In this document: in pieces, positions 25,287 through 33,297 of the stretch | Numbering within the stretch: position 1 is the first letter of the stretch | How the letters are laid out: every line of letters starts with the position of its first letter | NCBI RefSeq assembly: GCF_035514885.1 | Contig: NZ_DATJCH010000012.1 | Location: 310,001-374,000 of the forward strand | Direction: 5' to 3' | Length of the DNA: 64,000 nt | DNA from: Albibacterium sp035514885 | GTDB lineage: Bacteria > Bacteroidota > Bacteroidia > Sphingobacteriales > Sphingobacteriaceae | Position numbers and translations under genes: made by a program | The notes under the pieces: model-generated | Told to the model about the DNA's origin: nothing | Databases searched by the model: none | Seen by the model: only the letters and a program-made list of their open reading frames with translations

Positions 25287-25877
25287 TTAATGATGTCCGC
25301 CATGTTCCATCACAGCTTCAATAGCTTCCAACGTGTGGGTATAGTCTACATAAGCCATTACATAAGCCCTACCTTCAGCAACTGAGTTGTCCTTTACTTT
25401 ACTCAAGGCAGCCACTTTCTCATACTTTTCAGTAATTACTCCTTGAATATGATTGCCTAAATTGTTAAGCAAGGTATTTACATCCTGTTCTGCAATTGAA
25501 TTATCCGCCATCTGAACGATGGGAGCAGTAGAACCTGCTGGTTTTAATCCGGTATATGGAGCGCCTTCGGTTTCACGGTGATGGCGAACCAGAGTTTCTA
25601 AGAAATGCTTTTCAACAATGCTATAAATCTCGGCATCCTTATTCTTTAAGTTTACCGTTTTGTTAAACAGTGTTGTTATTTCCGCTTCATGCTTTGGTTC
25701 AATCCATTTCATTACAAACGTTACGTCTTCATTTTTAAGTGCCTTATAAGCATCTTGAATAACCGGCCCATCATAAGAATCACAATGCGCATAAGTAGGA
25801 AAGGTGAACATCAACATAAATGCTCCGAGTAAAAAGGCTATACCAAATTTTCTTCTAAAATCTTTTATTGCTTTCAT
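25287..25877 (-). CDS. Secreted DUF6448-type protein
   Basis: 196 aa. A signal peptide covers residues 1-30 (positively charged start, hydrophobic GIAFLLGAFMLMF, cleavage after TYA). The mature protein begins HCDSYDGPV, a conserved motif of this family (recalled as DUF6448). It has HHRETEGAPYTGLKP in the middle and ends EHGGHH. The histidines at both ends suggest metal binding in the periplasm or outside the cell, but no function is established. 196 aa is full length. Confidence 0.8.
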   Translation of the reverse strand: MKAIKDFRRKFGIAFLLGAFMLMFTFPTYAHCDSYDGPVIQDAYKALKNEDVTFVMKWIEPKHEAEITTLFNKTVNLKNKDAEIYSIVEKHFLETLVRHHRETEGAPYTGLKPAGSTAPIVQMADNSIAEQDVNTLLNNLGNHIQGVITEKYEKVAALSKVKDNSVAEGRAYVMAYVDYTHTLEAIEAVMEHGGHH

Positions 25878-26000
25878 GGTTTTATACTTTAATTGTTTCT
25901 AATTATTTATACAACAAAGATACCCTGTAAGTAATTTTTTAGAAAGGTTGGAAGTAGGAGGTAATGGTATGAAAGTCGGATTGTGAAGGAAGGTCGTAAA

Positions 26001-26861
26001 TTAGCTTCTATATTCCAAGGGACTTATGCCAACATGTTTTTTGAAGAATTTCCCGAAGTGAGATGGATCGGAGAAGTCAAGATCGTAAGCGATTTGGGCA
26101 ATACTCCGCTCTTTATTCTGTAAACGTACTTTTGATTCCAATATGAGCATTTCATTGATCCAAGCACCTGCTGTTTTATCGCTTGCTTCTTTAATAACCG
26201 TTGAAAAATATTTGGGTGTCAGGTGTAATTTGTCTGCATAAAATGAGATCTGTCTTTCCTCAAGAAAGTTTTCAGATAACAGTGTTTTAAATTGAGAAAG
26301 AATATGGATCTTTTTATCAACACTGGTTGGAACTTCTTTTTTTAGACTATGGTGAACGTCATCTATTTCATTGAGTACAATGTAAATCAAACTTTGAATA
26401 ATCGCAGAAGTGTTTGGCGAAGCTTCACGGGATTTTTGATGAATTACATCAAAGTAGGATTTGAACTGCAGGAATTTATTAGAATCTAATGGCATGACTT
26501 GTTGCCCTGTTTTCTCAAAGAAATCAAATTTATCAAGATAATTGATGTCGGCCTGGCCTTCAAGAAAAATCTCCTTTCGAAAGAAGAATATTTTAGCATC
26601 GTAGGTGGTTCCTAAATCAGTGAATTTACGGATTGTTGAGGGGCCAATAGTAAAGATAGCCGGAGCATGTGCTATCTGTACAAACAGATCAGTTTCTAAT
26701 TGAAGGGATCCTTCGCTAAGAAGGCAAATAGCGTAGGCAGATGTTCTGTGAGCACCTTCGGAAGCACAAGCATTACTGAGATGCGACATATAATACCACT
26801 GATCTGAATTGATAGTCTCTCCTTCAAGTTTCGTATATTCGATATAGGGTATAGAATTCAT
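26001..26861 (-). CDS. AraC-family transcriptional regulator
   Basis: 286 aa. An N-terminal cupin-like sensor (about 1-170) is followed by a C-terminal AraC DNA-binding domain: first helix-turn-helix ISFYADKLHLTPKYFSTVIK (about 210-229) and the signature IAQIAYDLDFSDPSHFGKFF then KKHVGISPLEYR. Target and ligand unknown. No gene lies divergently next to it; instead an attC-like palindrome (26899-27030) starts 38 bp upstream. Confidence 0.88.
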   Translation of the reverse strand: MNSIPYIEYTKLEGETINSDQWYYMSHLSNACASEGAHRTSAYAICLLSEGSLQLETDLFVQIAHAPAIFTIGPSTIRKFTDLGTTYDAKIFFFRKEIFLEGQADINYLDKFDFFEKTGQQVMPLDSNKFLQFKSYFDVIHQKSREASPNTSAIIQSLIYIVLNEIDDVHHSLKKEVPTSVDKKIHILSQFKTLLSENFLEERQISFYADKLHLTPKYFSTVIKEASDKTAGAWINEMLILESKVRLQNKERSIAQIAYDLDFSDPSHFGKFFKKHVGISPLEYRS

Positions 26862-26898
26862 ATCAACATTTTACAGACATGCAGTTTATTTTAAATTG

Positions 26899-27030
26899 TC
26901 ACTAACGGTTAGGCTTGCGAAGATGGCGGATAACGCACTTTATCGTCGCTCCGTACAAAACTAAATTAAATACAGAAAAAGTTCAAAAAATAACGTCGCC
27001 AGCCATTTTTGCAAAGGTGTTGTTGTGCGT
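26899..27030. repeat. attC-like long imperfect palindrome (unit 2)
   Basis: 132 bp of the same design as 20297-20430. Left arm CACTAACGGTTAGG then CTTGCGAAGATGGCGG; right arm GCCATTTTTGCAAAGG then TGTTGTTGTGCG. Inner arms pair well (CTTGCGAAGATGGC with GCCATTTTTGCAAAG), outer ends less so. The right end lies 20 bp from the stop of the GrpB gene, as the unit 1 element does for the GNAT gene. Confidence 0.5.
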
Positions 27031-27049
27031 TCGTACTTTTCTATGAGTT

Positions 27050-27622
27050 TTATTGATAGTATTGTTTAGCTTCCTCTGTTACTTTTTGCACAAATTTAGT
27101 TTTCGCAATTCTATATCCAACTCGGTCATATTTGTGTGTTTCAGAAAGTTTAATTTTCAATATTTCATACTGTTGGGCTATCTCGATACGCTCCCTTAAA
27201 TAATCTCTAAAAAGAATCCTATCCCATATTTGATGATTTTTCGGCCCCATATGAACATGAAATGTTTGGCCCTTTTCTCCCGTTGGACTATAACCTTTTA
27301 CAAAAACCATATGTTGAGAACTTCCTTCATTTTGCAAAATGTAATCGTAATTGATAGTTTTAAATTTCTCAACTATTTCACTATTAAAATTATTTTCATC
27401 AGAGATTTCAATCAAAATATCAATAGTGTCTTTTGCTATTATGTTTGGCACGGAAGTACTACCAAAATGCTCAATACGAAGGATCACATCATTTAAAACG
27501 CTCAATATTAAGTCTCGTTCCTTCTCGTAAATTCCTTTCCATTGGCTAGTATGAGAAGATAATTTCACCGGAAAGAGTTTGGCAATTTCATCTTTGGTCA
27601 AATCGGTAATTCTTTTCTCCAT
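27050..27622 (-). CDS. GrpB-family nucleotidyltransferase-fold protein
   Basis: 190 aa. The GrpB/UPF0157 signature is present: LRIEHFGSTSVPNIIAKDTI then DILIEI, with Asp residues of a nucleotidyltransferase-like fold, and later FHVHMGPKNHQIWDRILFRD. Cellular role is unknown. It is isolated, AT-rich and flanked by an attC-like palindrome downstream (26899-27030) and by copy 2 of the ~100-bp repeat upstream (27653-27753), the same arrangement as the GNAT gene at 20439. Confidence 0.85.
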   Translation of the reverse strand: MEKRITDLTKDEIAKLFPVKLSSHTSQWKGIYEKERDLILSVLNDVILRIEHFGSTSVPNIIAKDTIDILIEISDENNFNSEIVEKFKTINYDYILQNEGSSQHMVFVKGYSPTGEKGQTFHVHMGPKNHQIWDRILFRDYLRERIEIAQQYEILKIKLSETHKYDRVGYRIAKTKFVQKVTEEAKQYYQ

Positions 27623-27652
27623 ATCTCTGATATTATTTGAATTATTTAGTAT

Positions 27653-27753
27653 ACAATTAGCGAAACTCAGTTTCGCTAATCCATTCCTATATTATACTGC
27701 GTAATGTTCACCTATAAAGTTAATAACTTTTGTTAATCGGTAAGATAACTATT
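27653..27753. repeat. Dispersed ~100-bp repeat with perfect 11-bp palindrome, copy 2
   Basis: Starts with the same exact inverted repeat, TTAGCGAAACT (27657-27667), C, AGTTTCGCTAA (27669-27679), then CTATATTATACTGCGTAATG and TTAATCGGTAAGATAACTATT. Aligns to copy 1 (21225-21322) along its whole length. It lies 30 bp upstream of the GrpB start codon. Confidence 0.65.
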
Positions 27754-27836
27754 GATATTACTTGAATAGCTATTCATTATCTGCTTTGGTAAAATAAAAC
27801 GCTCTTAACATTTGACTATATCAAGCCTACATTCTT

Positions 27837-29003
27837 TTAATGATTGTTAAAGAATTCTAACATCGTGCTTAATGCTTTTTCGCAGTGCATTTTCTCACCA
27901 TTTTCAAGCGATTCCTTAGCTGCTATTGCTGCTCTTTTACGCATATTTATTTCATAGAAGGAAATAGCTTCATGCACCGTTGCATATTTGTTGGATGTTA
28001 AGCATTTACTTAATTCAAGCGCATCAAGCATAGCCATATTCACACCTTCGCCAGCAAACGGTGGCATCACATGAGCCGCATCGCCAAGCATTGTTAAATT
28101 GGGTAAACTTTTCCAGGTTTGATCTAAATCTAAAGGAACACAATAGATCGGTCTTGGAATAAATGGTATTGCTGTATTTTCAAATAGTTCATACCAAATG
28201 CTACTCCATTCGTAGTATTCATTCTTAAACCATTCAAGTAATTGAGTCTGATCCGAAAAGTCTAAGCCACTGTTTGCCGCCCAACTTTCATCAGCCTTGA
28301 AACTTGCATAATACCCAATTTCTCCATTACTTTTTTGTCCCATCAAGATGTTCTTTTTATTTCCAAAAGCCAATATCTTTCCGCCGTTCAGTAAGCCTGA
28401 AATATTGGGTGCCACATTTTTGGCATCATAAATATTGCCTTCAAGCATTGTAATGCCTGAATAAAAAGCTTTGATATTGGTAATGTAAGGGCGAATTCTT
28501 GAGTTCGCTCCGTCAGCACCAATTACGATATCTGCATAAACAGAGTTCCCATTTTTGAAATACAGCAACCAACCTTCATTTTGCTCTTCCATTGAAACAT
28601 ATTGGTTGTCCCACACAACTGTTTCTGGCTGCAAAGAATCTAATAATATTTTTCTTAACACCCCTCTGTCTATTTCCGGACGAAAGTATTCGTTGCCGAA
28701 ATCTTCCTCAATTTTGCTTTCATGGTCACTGAAAAATACCTCTGCACGTTCATTAACTATCTTCTTTTTATCAGCTCCTGGAAGAAAATTGTTTTTGAAT
28801 TCTTCTAGAAGATTAGCTTCCGTAATAGCTGCTAGACCTGATTCATCGTGCAAATCAAGAGGCGAGCCTTGCACTCGGGCATGTTTATTAAGGTCCCTTT
28901 CATAAACTCTTATGTTTGCACCTTGGAGTTGCAAAAGTCTTGCTAGTATTAACCCACCTGGACCACCGCCAATAATCGCAATCTTCTTATCCTTTAATTT
29001 CAT
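27837..29003 (-). CDS. TetX-like FAD-dependent monooxygenase
   Basis: 388 aa class A flavoprotein hydroxylase. FAD motif GGGPGGLILARLLQ starts at residue 12, the second motif MLGDAAHVMPPFAGEGVNMA is near 305, and DIVIGADGANSRIRPYI is the DG motif. YERD at 34-37, DRGVLRKILLDSL and the PPFAGEGVN block resemble Tet(X) tetracycline monooxygenases, but the protein is divergent in the substrate region, so resistance cannot be claimed. A DUF6597/AraC regulator gene lies 29 bp upstream on the same strand, likely an operon. Confidence 0.85.
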   Translation of the reverse strand: MKLKDKKIAIIGGGPGGLILARLLQLQGANIRVYERDLNKHARVQGSPLDLHDESGLAAITEANLLEEFKNNFLPGADKKKIVNERAEVFFSDHESKIEEDFGNEYFRPEIDRGVLRKILLDSLQPETVVWDNQYVSMEEQNEGWLLYFKNGNSVYADIVIGADGANSRIRPYITNIKAFYSGITMLEGNIYDAKNVAPNISGLLNGGKILAFGNKKNILMGQKSNGEIGYYASFKADESWAANSGLDFSDQTQLLEWFKNEYYEWSSIWYELFENTAIPFIPRPIYCVPLDLDQTWKSLPNLTMLGDAAHVMPPFAGEGVNMAMLDALELSKCLTSNKYATVHEAISFYEINMRKRAAIAAKESLENGEKMHCEKALSTMLEFFNNH

Positions 29004-29032
29004 CCTGTCATATTTTAATTAACAGCACAAAG

Positions 29033-29788
29033 TTATTTTGAATTAAGGGTTGATAATTGTATAAATCGGTCGTTTTGATTTCGTTTGAGTACTTTCGGCG
29101 AAACACCAGCTAGCTTTTTAACTTCTTTGATGAAATGTGATTGGTCGGTGAAGTTTTGTTGAGGAAATAATTTGCCTTCTTTTATATGTTGAAACGAAGC
29201 ACGGAAGCGAAGGATACTGCAATAGGTTTTTAATGGAATGCCAAATTGATCTTTGAAATAACGGTTGATTTGTCGGCTACTCCAAAATACTCTTTCCGAA
29301 AGTTCACTGACTGTTAATGCTCCGTTCGACGAATAAATAAAGTTAAAGAGCTTTTGCTTTCTTGTGTCAATTTCTTTGCCTAGAAGTGAATGAATTTTTA
29401 GGGAAGCTTTTTCGCAAAAATGTTCAAAGTCTTGTAAATCATCTGCATTAAAACCCCAGAAGTCATCAGGTAAATATTTCGCATTGTCTAATAAATTAGA
29501 TACCGTGTTCTGTAAGATATATTCTGTTGCAAGTAGTTTGAAACTAATAACAAACATGGTCGTCTTTGCAGATAATGTTGCCTGATCAGGATGGGTTTCA
29601 AGTCCTGAGAGCGTAATGTGAAAGGGAACTGTGGCTGATTGAGAGAAAAATAGGTCTATTCGTCCGTCAGGTAAAATAACAATGTCTTTGCTCTCATCGG
29701 AATGGTTTTGTAAGGACCAAAAACTCTCTACAAAGTCTGCAAGCGACTTGTCGGGTTTAATGAATTTATATTCAAAGTCATTGTCCAT
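29033..29788 (-). CDS. AraC-type regulator with DUF6597-like N-terminus
   Basis: 251 aa. The N-terminal region (about 1-120) with ADFVESFWSLQN and IVILPDGRIDLFF matches the sensor domain found in many Bacteroidota AraC proteins. The C-terminal helix-turn-helix is LTVSELSERVFWSSRQINRY then FKDQFGIPLKTYCSILRF, with a second part FTDQSHFIKEVKKLAGVSP. It is immediately upstream of the TetX-like gene and probably controls it. RidA-type and Crp-type genes follow upstream with about 50-125 bp gaps. Confidence 0.85.
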   Translation of the reverse strand: MDNDFEYKFIKPDKSLADFVESFWSLQNHSDESKDIVILPDGRIDLFFSQSATVPFHITLSGLETHPDQATLSAKTTMFVISFKLLATEYILQNTVSNLLDNAKYLPDDFWGFNADDLQDFEHFCEKASLKIHSLLGKEIDTRKQKLFNFIYSSNGALTVSELSERVFWSSRQINRYFKDQFGIPLKTYCSILRFRASFQHIKEGKLFPQQNFTDQSHFIKEVKKLAGVSPKVLKRNQNDRFIQLSTLNSK

Positions 29789-29835
29789 TGCTATCTGCGC
29801 ATGTGTATCTATAAAACTAACATTTTTTGTTGAAT

Positions 29836-30225
29836 TTATTTTACGACAGTAGCTTCCAATTCAACTTTTAATGTTTCAAACAGACCTGTAACTTCCAGCA
29901 TCGTCAAAGCTTGTTTAATATTGTGTTTAGCTACCCATTCCTGAAGAATAGGAAAATGCGGCCAGAGCTCTTCTTTAGATGTGGTATAAATATTTAACCT
30001 TGCAATACCTTCACAATCATACCCCGCTGAAGTAATGACTTCTTCTAGATTAGAAAGAGCTTGTTCGAGTTGTGATTTCATGTCTTGTTGACTTGATACC
30101 CCATTTGGATCAATAGCTGCCTGACCGGAACAGTATAAAGTACTGGTATTGTTTTTTATTTCTACTGCCTGAACATAACTGCGTTCGTCTTGCCATTTCC
30201 AAGGATTAATTGTTCGTTTTTCCAT
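29836..30225 (-). CDS. RidA/YjgF-family protein
   Basis: 129 aa. The fold is recognisable from NNTSTLYCSGQAAIDPNGVS, LSNLEEVITSAGYDCEGIAR and ALTMLEVTGLF. The canonical RidA arginine (in R-x-C or equivalent near the end) is not obvious, so imine deaminase activity is not assured; it may belong to the Rid2/Rid7 subgroups of unknown function. Stand-alone gene between the DUF6597/AraC gene and a Crp/Fnr gene. Confidence 0.82.
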   Translation of the reverse strand: MEKRTINPWKWQDERSYVQAVEIKNNTSTLYCSGQAAIDPNGVSSQQDMKSQLEQALSNLEEVITSAGYDCEGIARLNIYTTSKEELWPHFPILQEWVAKHNIKQALTMLEVTGLFETLKVELEATVVK

Positions 30226-30349
30226 TGTAATACTCTTTTTTAAATGTTTATAAAAGTTTTATTGATTACAAAGGTAGAGCTAGCTTCCGAGTACGGCTCT
30301 TGACATTGATCACGATTATGAGGTGATGAAAATCACATCTAACTAACTA

Positions 30350-30913
30350 TTATAGCGTAAATCTGCTTAAAGTTTCTCTGGAAACTCCTAGATAAGCGGC
30401 TAGCTGAGACTTCGGAACCCGTTGAGCTAGTGTGGGATATCTTAAAATTAACTGTGTGTAACGTTCTTTTGTATTAGAGGTAAGGGTTGAAAGAATTCTC
30501 TTTTGGGCTGCGATACATCCAAAGAAAGCCTTTTCTAAAAAAAAATGTTCTATTTTAGGTAAGGTTCTACACAGATGTTTAAAATTATCATAGGTGATAT
30601 ATAACACATCAGTATTTTCAATACATATTAGTGACATCGATGTTTTTTGTTGCAAATAAAATGCCTCAAAATCACTCTCCCACCAATCTTCCATTGCAAA
30701 AGAAACGATGTGTTCACGGGCTTCGGAATCGGTATATATTAATTTTAGCAGGCCTTTGCATACAAAGTAATGTCTGGACAAGTTTTCCCCTTCTTGAAAG
30801 AGGAACTGTCCTTTTTTATAAGATTTTGAGTCGAACAAAGAGCTTATAAAAGTAAATTCTTGATCTGTTAGAGGAAGAATTTTTTCAATATGATTTCTTA
30901 AAGTTTCAAACAT
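30350..30913 (-). CDS. Crp/Fnr-family transcriptional regulator
   Basis: 187 aa. Cyclic-nucleotide-binding-like barrel (about 25-115, QFLFQEGENLSRHYFVCKGL) and C-terminal helix-turn-helix RVPKSQLAAYLGVSRETLSR (about 165-184). Only three residues follow the recognition helix, so the wing is nearly absent. It is a paralogue of the 18618-19205 regulator (both have AxEDWWxSDxxx). A perfect 10-bp palindrome TTCACGTGAA (30914-30923) abuts its start codon, a candidate site for autoregulation. Confidence 0.85.
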   Translation of the reverse strand: MFETLRNHIEKILPLTDQEFTFISSLFDSKSYKKGQFLFQEGENLSRHYFVCKGLLKLIYTDSEAREHIVSFAMEDWWESDFEAFYLQQKTSMSLICIENTDVLYITYDNFKHLCRTLPKIEHFFLEKAFFGCIAAQKRILSTLTSNTKERYTQLILRYPTLAQRVPKSQLAAYLGVSRETLSRFTL

Positions 30914-30934
30914 TTCACGTGAAGTTAAATGAAA

Positions 30935-31471
30935 TTACACTTTGAATTCTAATTTCGAAGCAAAATCCCATAAAACTATCCCAGCAGAAACTACAACATT
31001 CAGCGAATGTTTCGTGCCAAACTGAGGAATTTCCAGGCATTCATCAATCATTTCCATTGCTTCATTCGACACGCCATGCACTTCATTTCCTAAAATCAAT
31101 GCATACTTTTCGTCGGGACTAGGGGAGTAGTTATTTAAAAACTGACTGTTTTCTGCCTGCTCAATTGCTATTACTTTGTAATTTTTTTCCTTTAGGGAAG
31201 AAATCGCTTCCGCAATATCTTTTTCATATTCCCATAGAATCGAATTTGTAGCGCCCAAAGCAGTCTTCTCAATTTCTCGATGGGGTGGCTGACCAGTAAT
31301 TCCACACAAGATTATTTTCTCAACAGCAAAGCCGTCGGCAGTCCTAAATATAGACCCTACATTGTGTAAACTGCGAATGCTATCCAGAATGATGGTGATT
31401 GGTAGTTTCTTTTGTTCTTGAAATTCTTCGATGGTTGGACGGTTGAGGTCGTCCATTGATAATTTTCGCAT
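30935..31471 (-). CDS. TrmH/SpoU-family RNA 2'-O-methyltransferase
   Basis: 178 aa SPOUT-fold methyltransferase. The three SpoU motifs are visible: ILDSIRSLHNVGSIFRTADG (motif 1, with N and R), YALILGNEVHGVS (motif 2, LGNE) and ECLEIPQFGTKHSLNVVVSA (motif 3, SLNV). Short form lacking an N-terminal RNA-binding extension. Substrate (tRNA or rRNA) unknown. The ATG at 31471 (MRKLSMDDLN) sits 3 nt after a TATCTTTG box on the minus strand, so its mRNA is probably leaderless. It is divergent from guaB. Confidence 0.87.
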   Translation of the reverse strand: MRKLSMDDLNRPTIEEFQEQKKLPITIILDSIRSLHNVGSIFRTADGFAVEKIILCGITGQPPHREIEKTALGATNSILWEYEKDIAEAISSLKEKNYKVIAIEQAENSQFLNNYSPSPDEKYALILGNEVHGVSNEAMEMIDECLEIPQFGTKHSLNVVVSAGIVLWDFASKLEFKV

Positions 31472-31474
31472 GGG

Positions 31475-31482
31475 CAAAGATA
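31475..31482 (-). promoter_or_regulatory. -7 promoter element of the TrmH-like gene, adjacent to the ATG
   Basis: Minus strand TATCTTTG, perfect consensus, followed by CCC and then the ATG at 31471. No room for an untranslated leader. Confidence 0.5.
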
Positions 31483-31526
31483 TAAAAAACGGATTCCTTT
31501 TGTAAAAATACTATCTTTGCAAACAC

Positions 31527-31557
31527 TTTCAATTGCCGGTTTTTTTAATTAAATTTG
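31527..31557 (+). promoter_or_regulatory. Promoter candidate of guaB
   Basis: TTTC at 31527-31530, a 19-bp spacer, then TAAATTTG at 31550-31557, 33 bp before the guaB ATG. An upstream TATCTTTG at 31512-31519 is an alternative. A seven-base inverted repeat TTGCCGG (31533-31539) / CCGGCAA (31559-31565) overlaps the region. Confidence 0.4.
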
Positions 31558-31590
31558 CCCGGCAAAAAAGAACTCCAAAACAATTTTGCC

Positions 31591-33060
31591 ATGCAGTTAG
31601 ATCCTCAAAAATTCGTAGCAGAAGGCCTCACCTACGATGATGTATTATTAATACCGGCTTATTCAGAAGTTTTACCACGCGAAGTAGATACTAGTACCTA
31701 TCTTACTAAAAAGATCCGACTAAATATTCCTTTGATTTCAGCAGCTATGGATACCATAACCGAGTCTGAACTTGCCATCGCATTGGCGCAGGCAGGCGGC
31801 ATCGGAATGCTTCATAAAAACATGAGCATTGAGGCGCAGGCACTTGAAGTGCGTAAAGTTAAACGTTCTGAAAGTGGAATGATCCAGGATCCTGTTGTTT
31901 TGCATGAGAATGCAATTGTACAAGATGCTTTTAAGATCATGAAAGAGAACAAGATTGGTGGAATTCCGGTTGTTGATGGCAATGGAAAGCTGGTAGGTAT
32001 TGTTACCAACAGAGATTTGCGCTTCCAGAAAGATATGAGCATTCCAATTGCTCAATTAATGACAAAAGACAATTTAGTAGTAGCGCCCGTTGGTACCGAC
32101 TTGGTACAGGCAGAGGCTATTCTTGAAAACTATAAGATTGAAAAATTACCGGTAGTTGATAACGATGGTTATTTAGTTGGCTTAATTACTTTTAAAGATA
32201 TTCAAAAGTTTAAGCACTATCCAAATGCTACAAAAGATGAGCATGGCCGTTTACGGGTTGGTGCGGCTGTAGGTGTAACTTACGATACAATAGAACGTAT
32301 AACAGCTTTGGTAGATGCAGGTGTTGATGTGGTAACCATTGATACAGCACATGGCCATTCAAAAGGGGTAATTGATAAATTAAAAGAAGTAAAATCGAAA
32401 TTCCCGAACCTACAGGTAATTGTTGGTAATGTGGCTACTGCAGAAGCAGCGATAGATCTTGCAGATGCTGGTGCGGATGCCGTAAAAGTTGGTATCGGAC
32501 CTGGTTCTATTTGTACAACTCGAATCATTGCCGGTGTTGGAGTGCCGCAATTATATGCTGTTTACGAATGCGCAAAAGCCCTTAAAGGCCGTGGAGTTCC
32601 TATCATTGCAGATGGCGGAATTAAACAAACCGGTGATATTGCAAAAGCTATTGCATCAGGTGCAAGCACGATTATGGCAGGCTCACTGTTTGCAGGTATT
32701 GAGGAAGCTCCGGGTGAAACCATCATCTACGAAGGAAGAAGATTCAAATCATACCGAGGTATGGGTTCCATTGAAGCGATGGAGCAAGGATCAAAAGATC
32801 GTTATTTTCAGGATGCAGAAGACGACTTGAAGAAATTAGTTCCGGAAGGAATTGTTGGTAGAGTTCCTTACAAAGGTACCCTTGCTGAAGTGGTATATCA
32901 ATATATTGGTGGTTTGAGAGCAAGCATGGGATACTGCGGTGCTGCCAGCATTGAAAAACTTCAGGAAGCTCGTTTCGTAAAGATCACCGGAGCTGGTTTA
33001 CGTGAAAGCCATCCTCATAATATCGTGATCACAAAAGAAGCTCCAAATTATAGCCGATAA
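31591..33060 (+). CDS. guaB: IMP dehydrogenase
   Basis: NAD-dependent oxidation of IMP to XMP, the committed step to GMP. The TIM-barrel is interrupted by a tandem CBS domain pair (about 95-210; VQDAFKIMKENKIGGIPVVD, AEAILENYKIEKLPVVD). The catalytic cysteine is C308 in GPGSICTTRIIAGVG, and the flap has YRGMGSIEAM and GRVPYKG. 489 aa, normal. The ATG at 31591 (MQLDPQKFVAEGLTYDDVLL) is preferred over a 12-codon longer frame starting with TTG inside the promoter. A strong 17-bp-arm hairpin follows. Confidence 0.97.
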   Translation: MQLDPQKFVAEGLTYDDVLLIPAYSEVLPREVDTSTYLTKKIRLNIPLISAAMDTITESELAIALAQAGGIGMLHKNMSIEAQALEVRKVKRSESGMIQDPVVLHENAIVQDAFKIMKENKIGGIPVVDGNGKLVGIVTNRDLRFQKDMSIPIAQLMTKDNLVVAPVGTDLVQAEAILENYKIEKLPVVDNDGYLVGLITFKDIQKFKHYPNATKDEHGRLRVGAAVGVTYDTIERITALVDAGVDVVTIDTAHGHSKGVIDKLKEVKSKFPNLQVIVGNVATAEAAIDLADAGADAVKVGIGPGSICTTRIIAGVGVPQLYAVYECAKALKGRGVPIIADGGIKQTGDIAKAIASGASTIMAGSLFAGIEEAPGETIIYEGRRFKSYRGMGSIEAMEQGSKDRYFQDAEDDLKKLVPEGIVGRVPYKGTLAEVVYQYIGGLRASMGYCGAASIEKLQEARFVKITGAGLRESHPHNIVITKEAPNYSR

Positions 33061-33083
33061 CAGAAAGATTTATTGTATAATTT

Positions 33084-33147
33084 TAAAGCGAGGTATAAAG
33101 GTGTCGGCTCTTGTATGAGACTTCTTTATACCTCGCTTTACTTTTTA
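33084..33147 (+). terminator. Strong inverted repeat terminator after guaB
   Basis: Perfect 17-base arms, TAAAGCGAGGTATAAAG (33084-33100) and CTTTATACCTCGCTTTA (33124-33140), 23-nt loop, then CTTTTTAG. It lies 24 bp after the guaB stop. The arm and loop are unusually long for a simple terminator. Confidence 0.65.
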
Positions 33148-33169
33148 GTGCTATTGTAGAGTTATTCAT

Positions 33170-33204
33170 GCGCTATATCAGTGCTTTTTTGGTCAAAATA
33201 GCGC
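33170..33204. other. Second hairpin in the guaB/deacetylase spacer
   Basis: GCGCTAT (33170-33176) and ATAGCGC (33198-33204), perfect seven-base arms, 21-nt loop. Between it and 33297 two near-copies of GCAAGGTATT echo the GCGAGGTATA arm of the previous hairpin. No ORF is present in the 237-bp spacer. Confidence 0.35.
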
Positions 33205-33297
33205 AGATTCAACACTGTCAACCCTCATTAAGTATTCTGGAATGTAAAGCAAGGTATTAAGGAATCTCGAGCAAGGTATTCAAGATAGGTATATTTT

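Noticed and set aside
31738..32830. ORFs on both strands inside guaB
   Set aside because: Fully contained in the conserved IMP dehydrogenase gene with no independent features.
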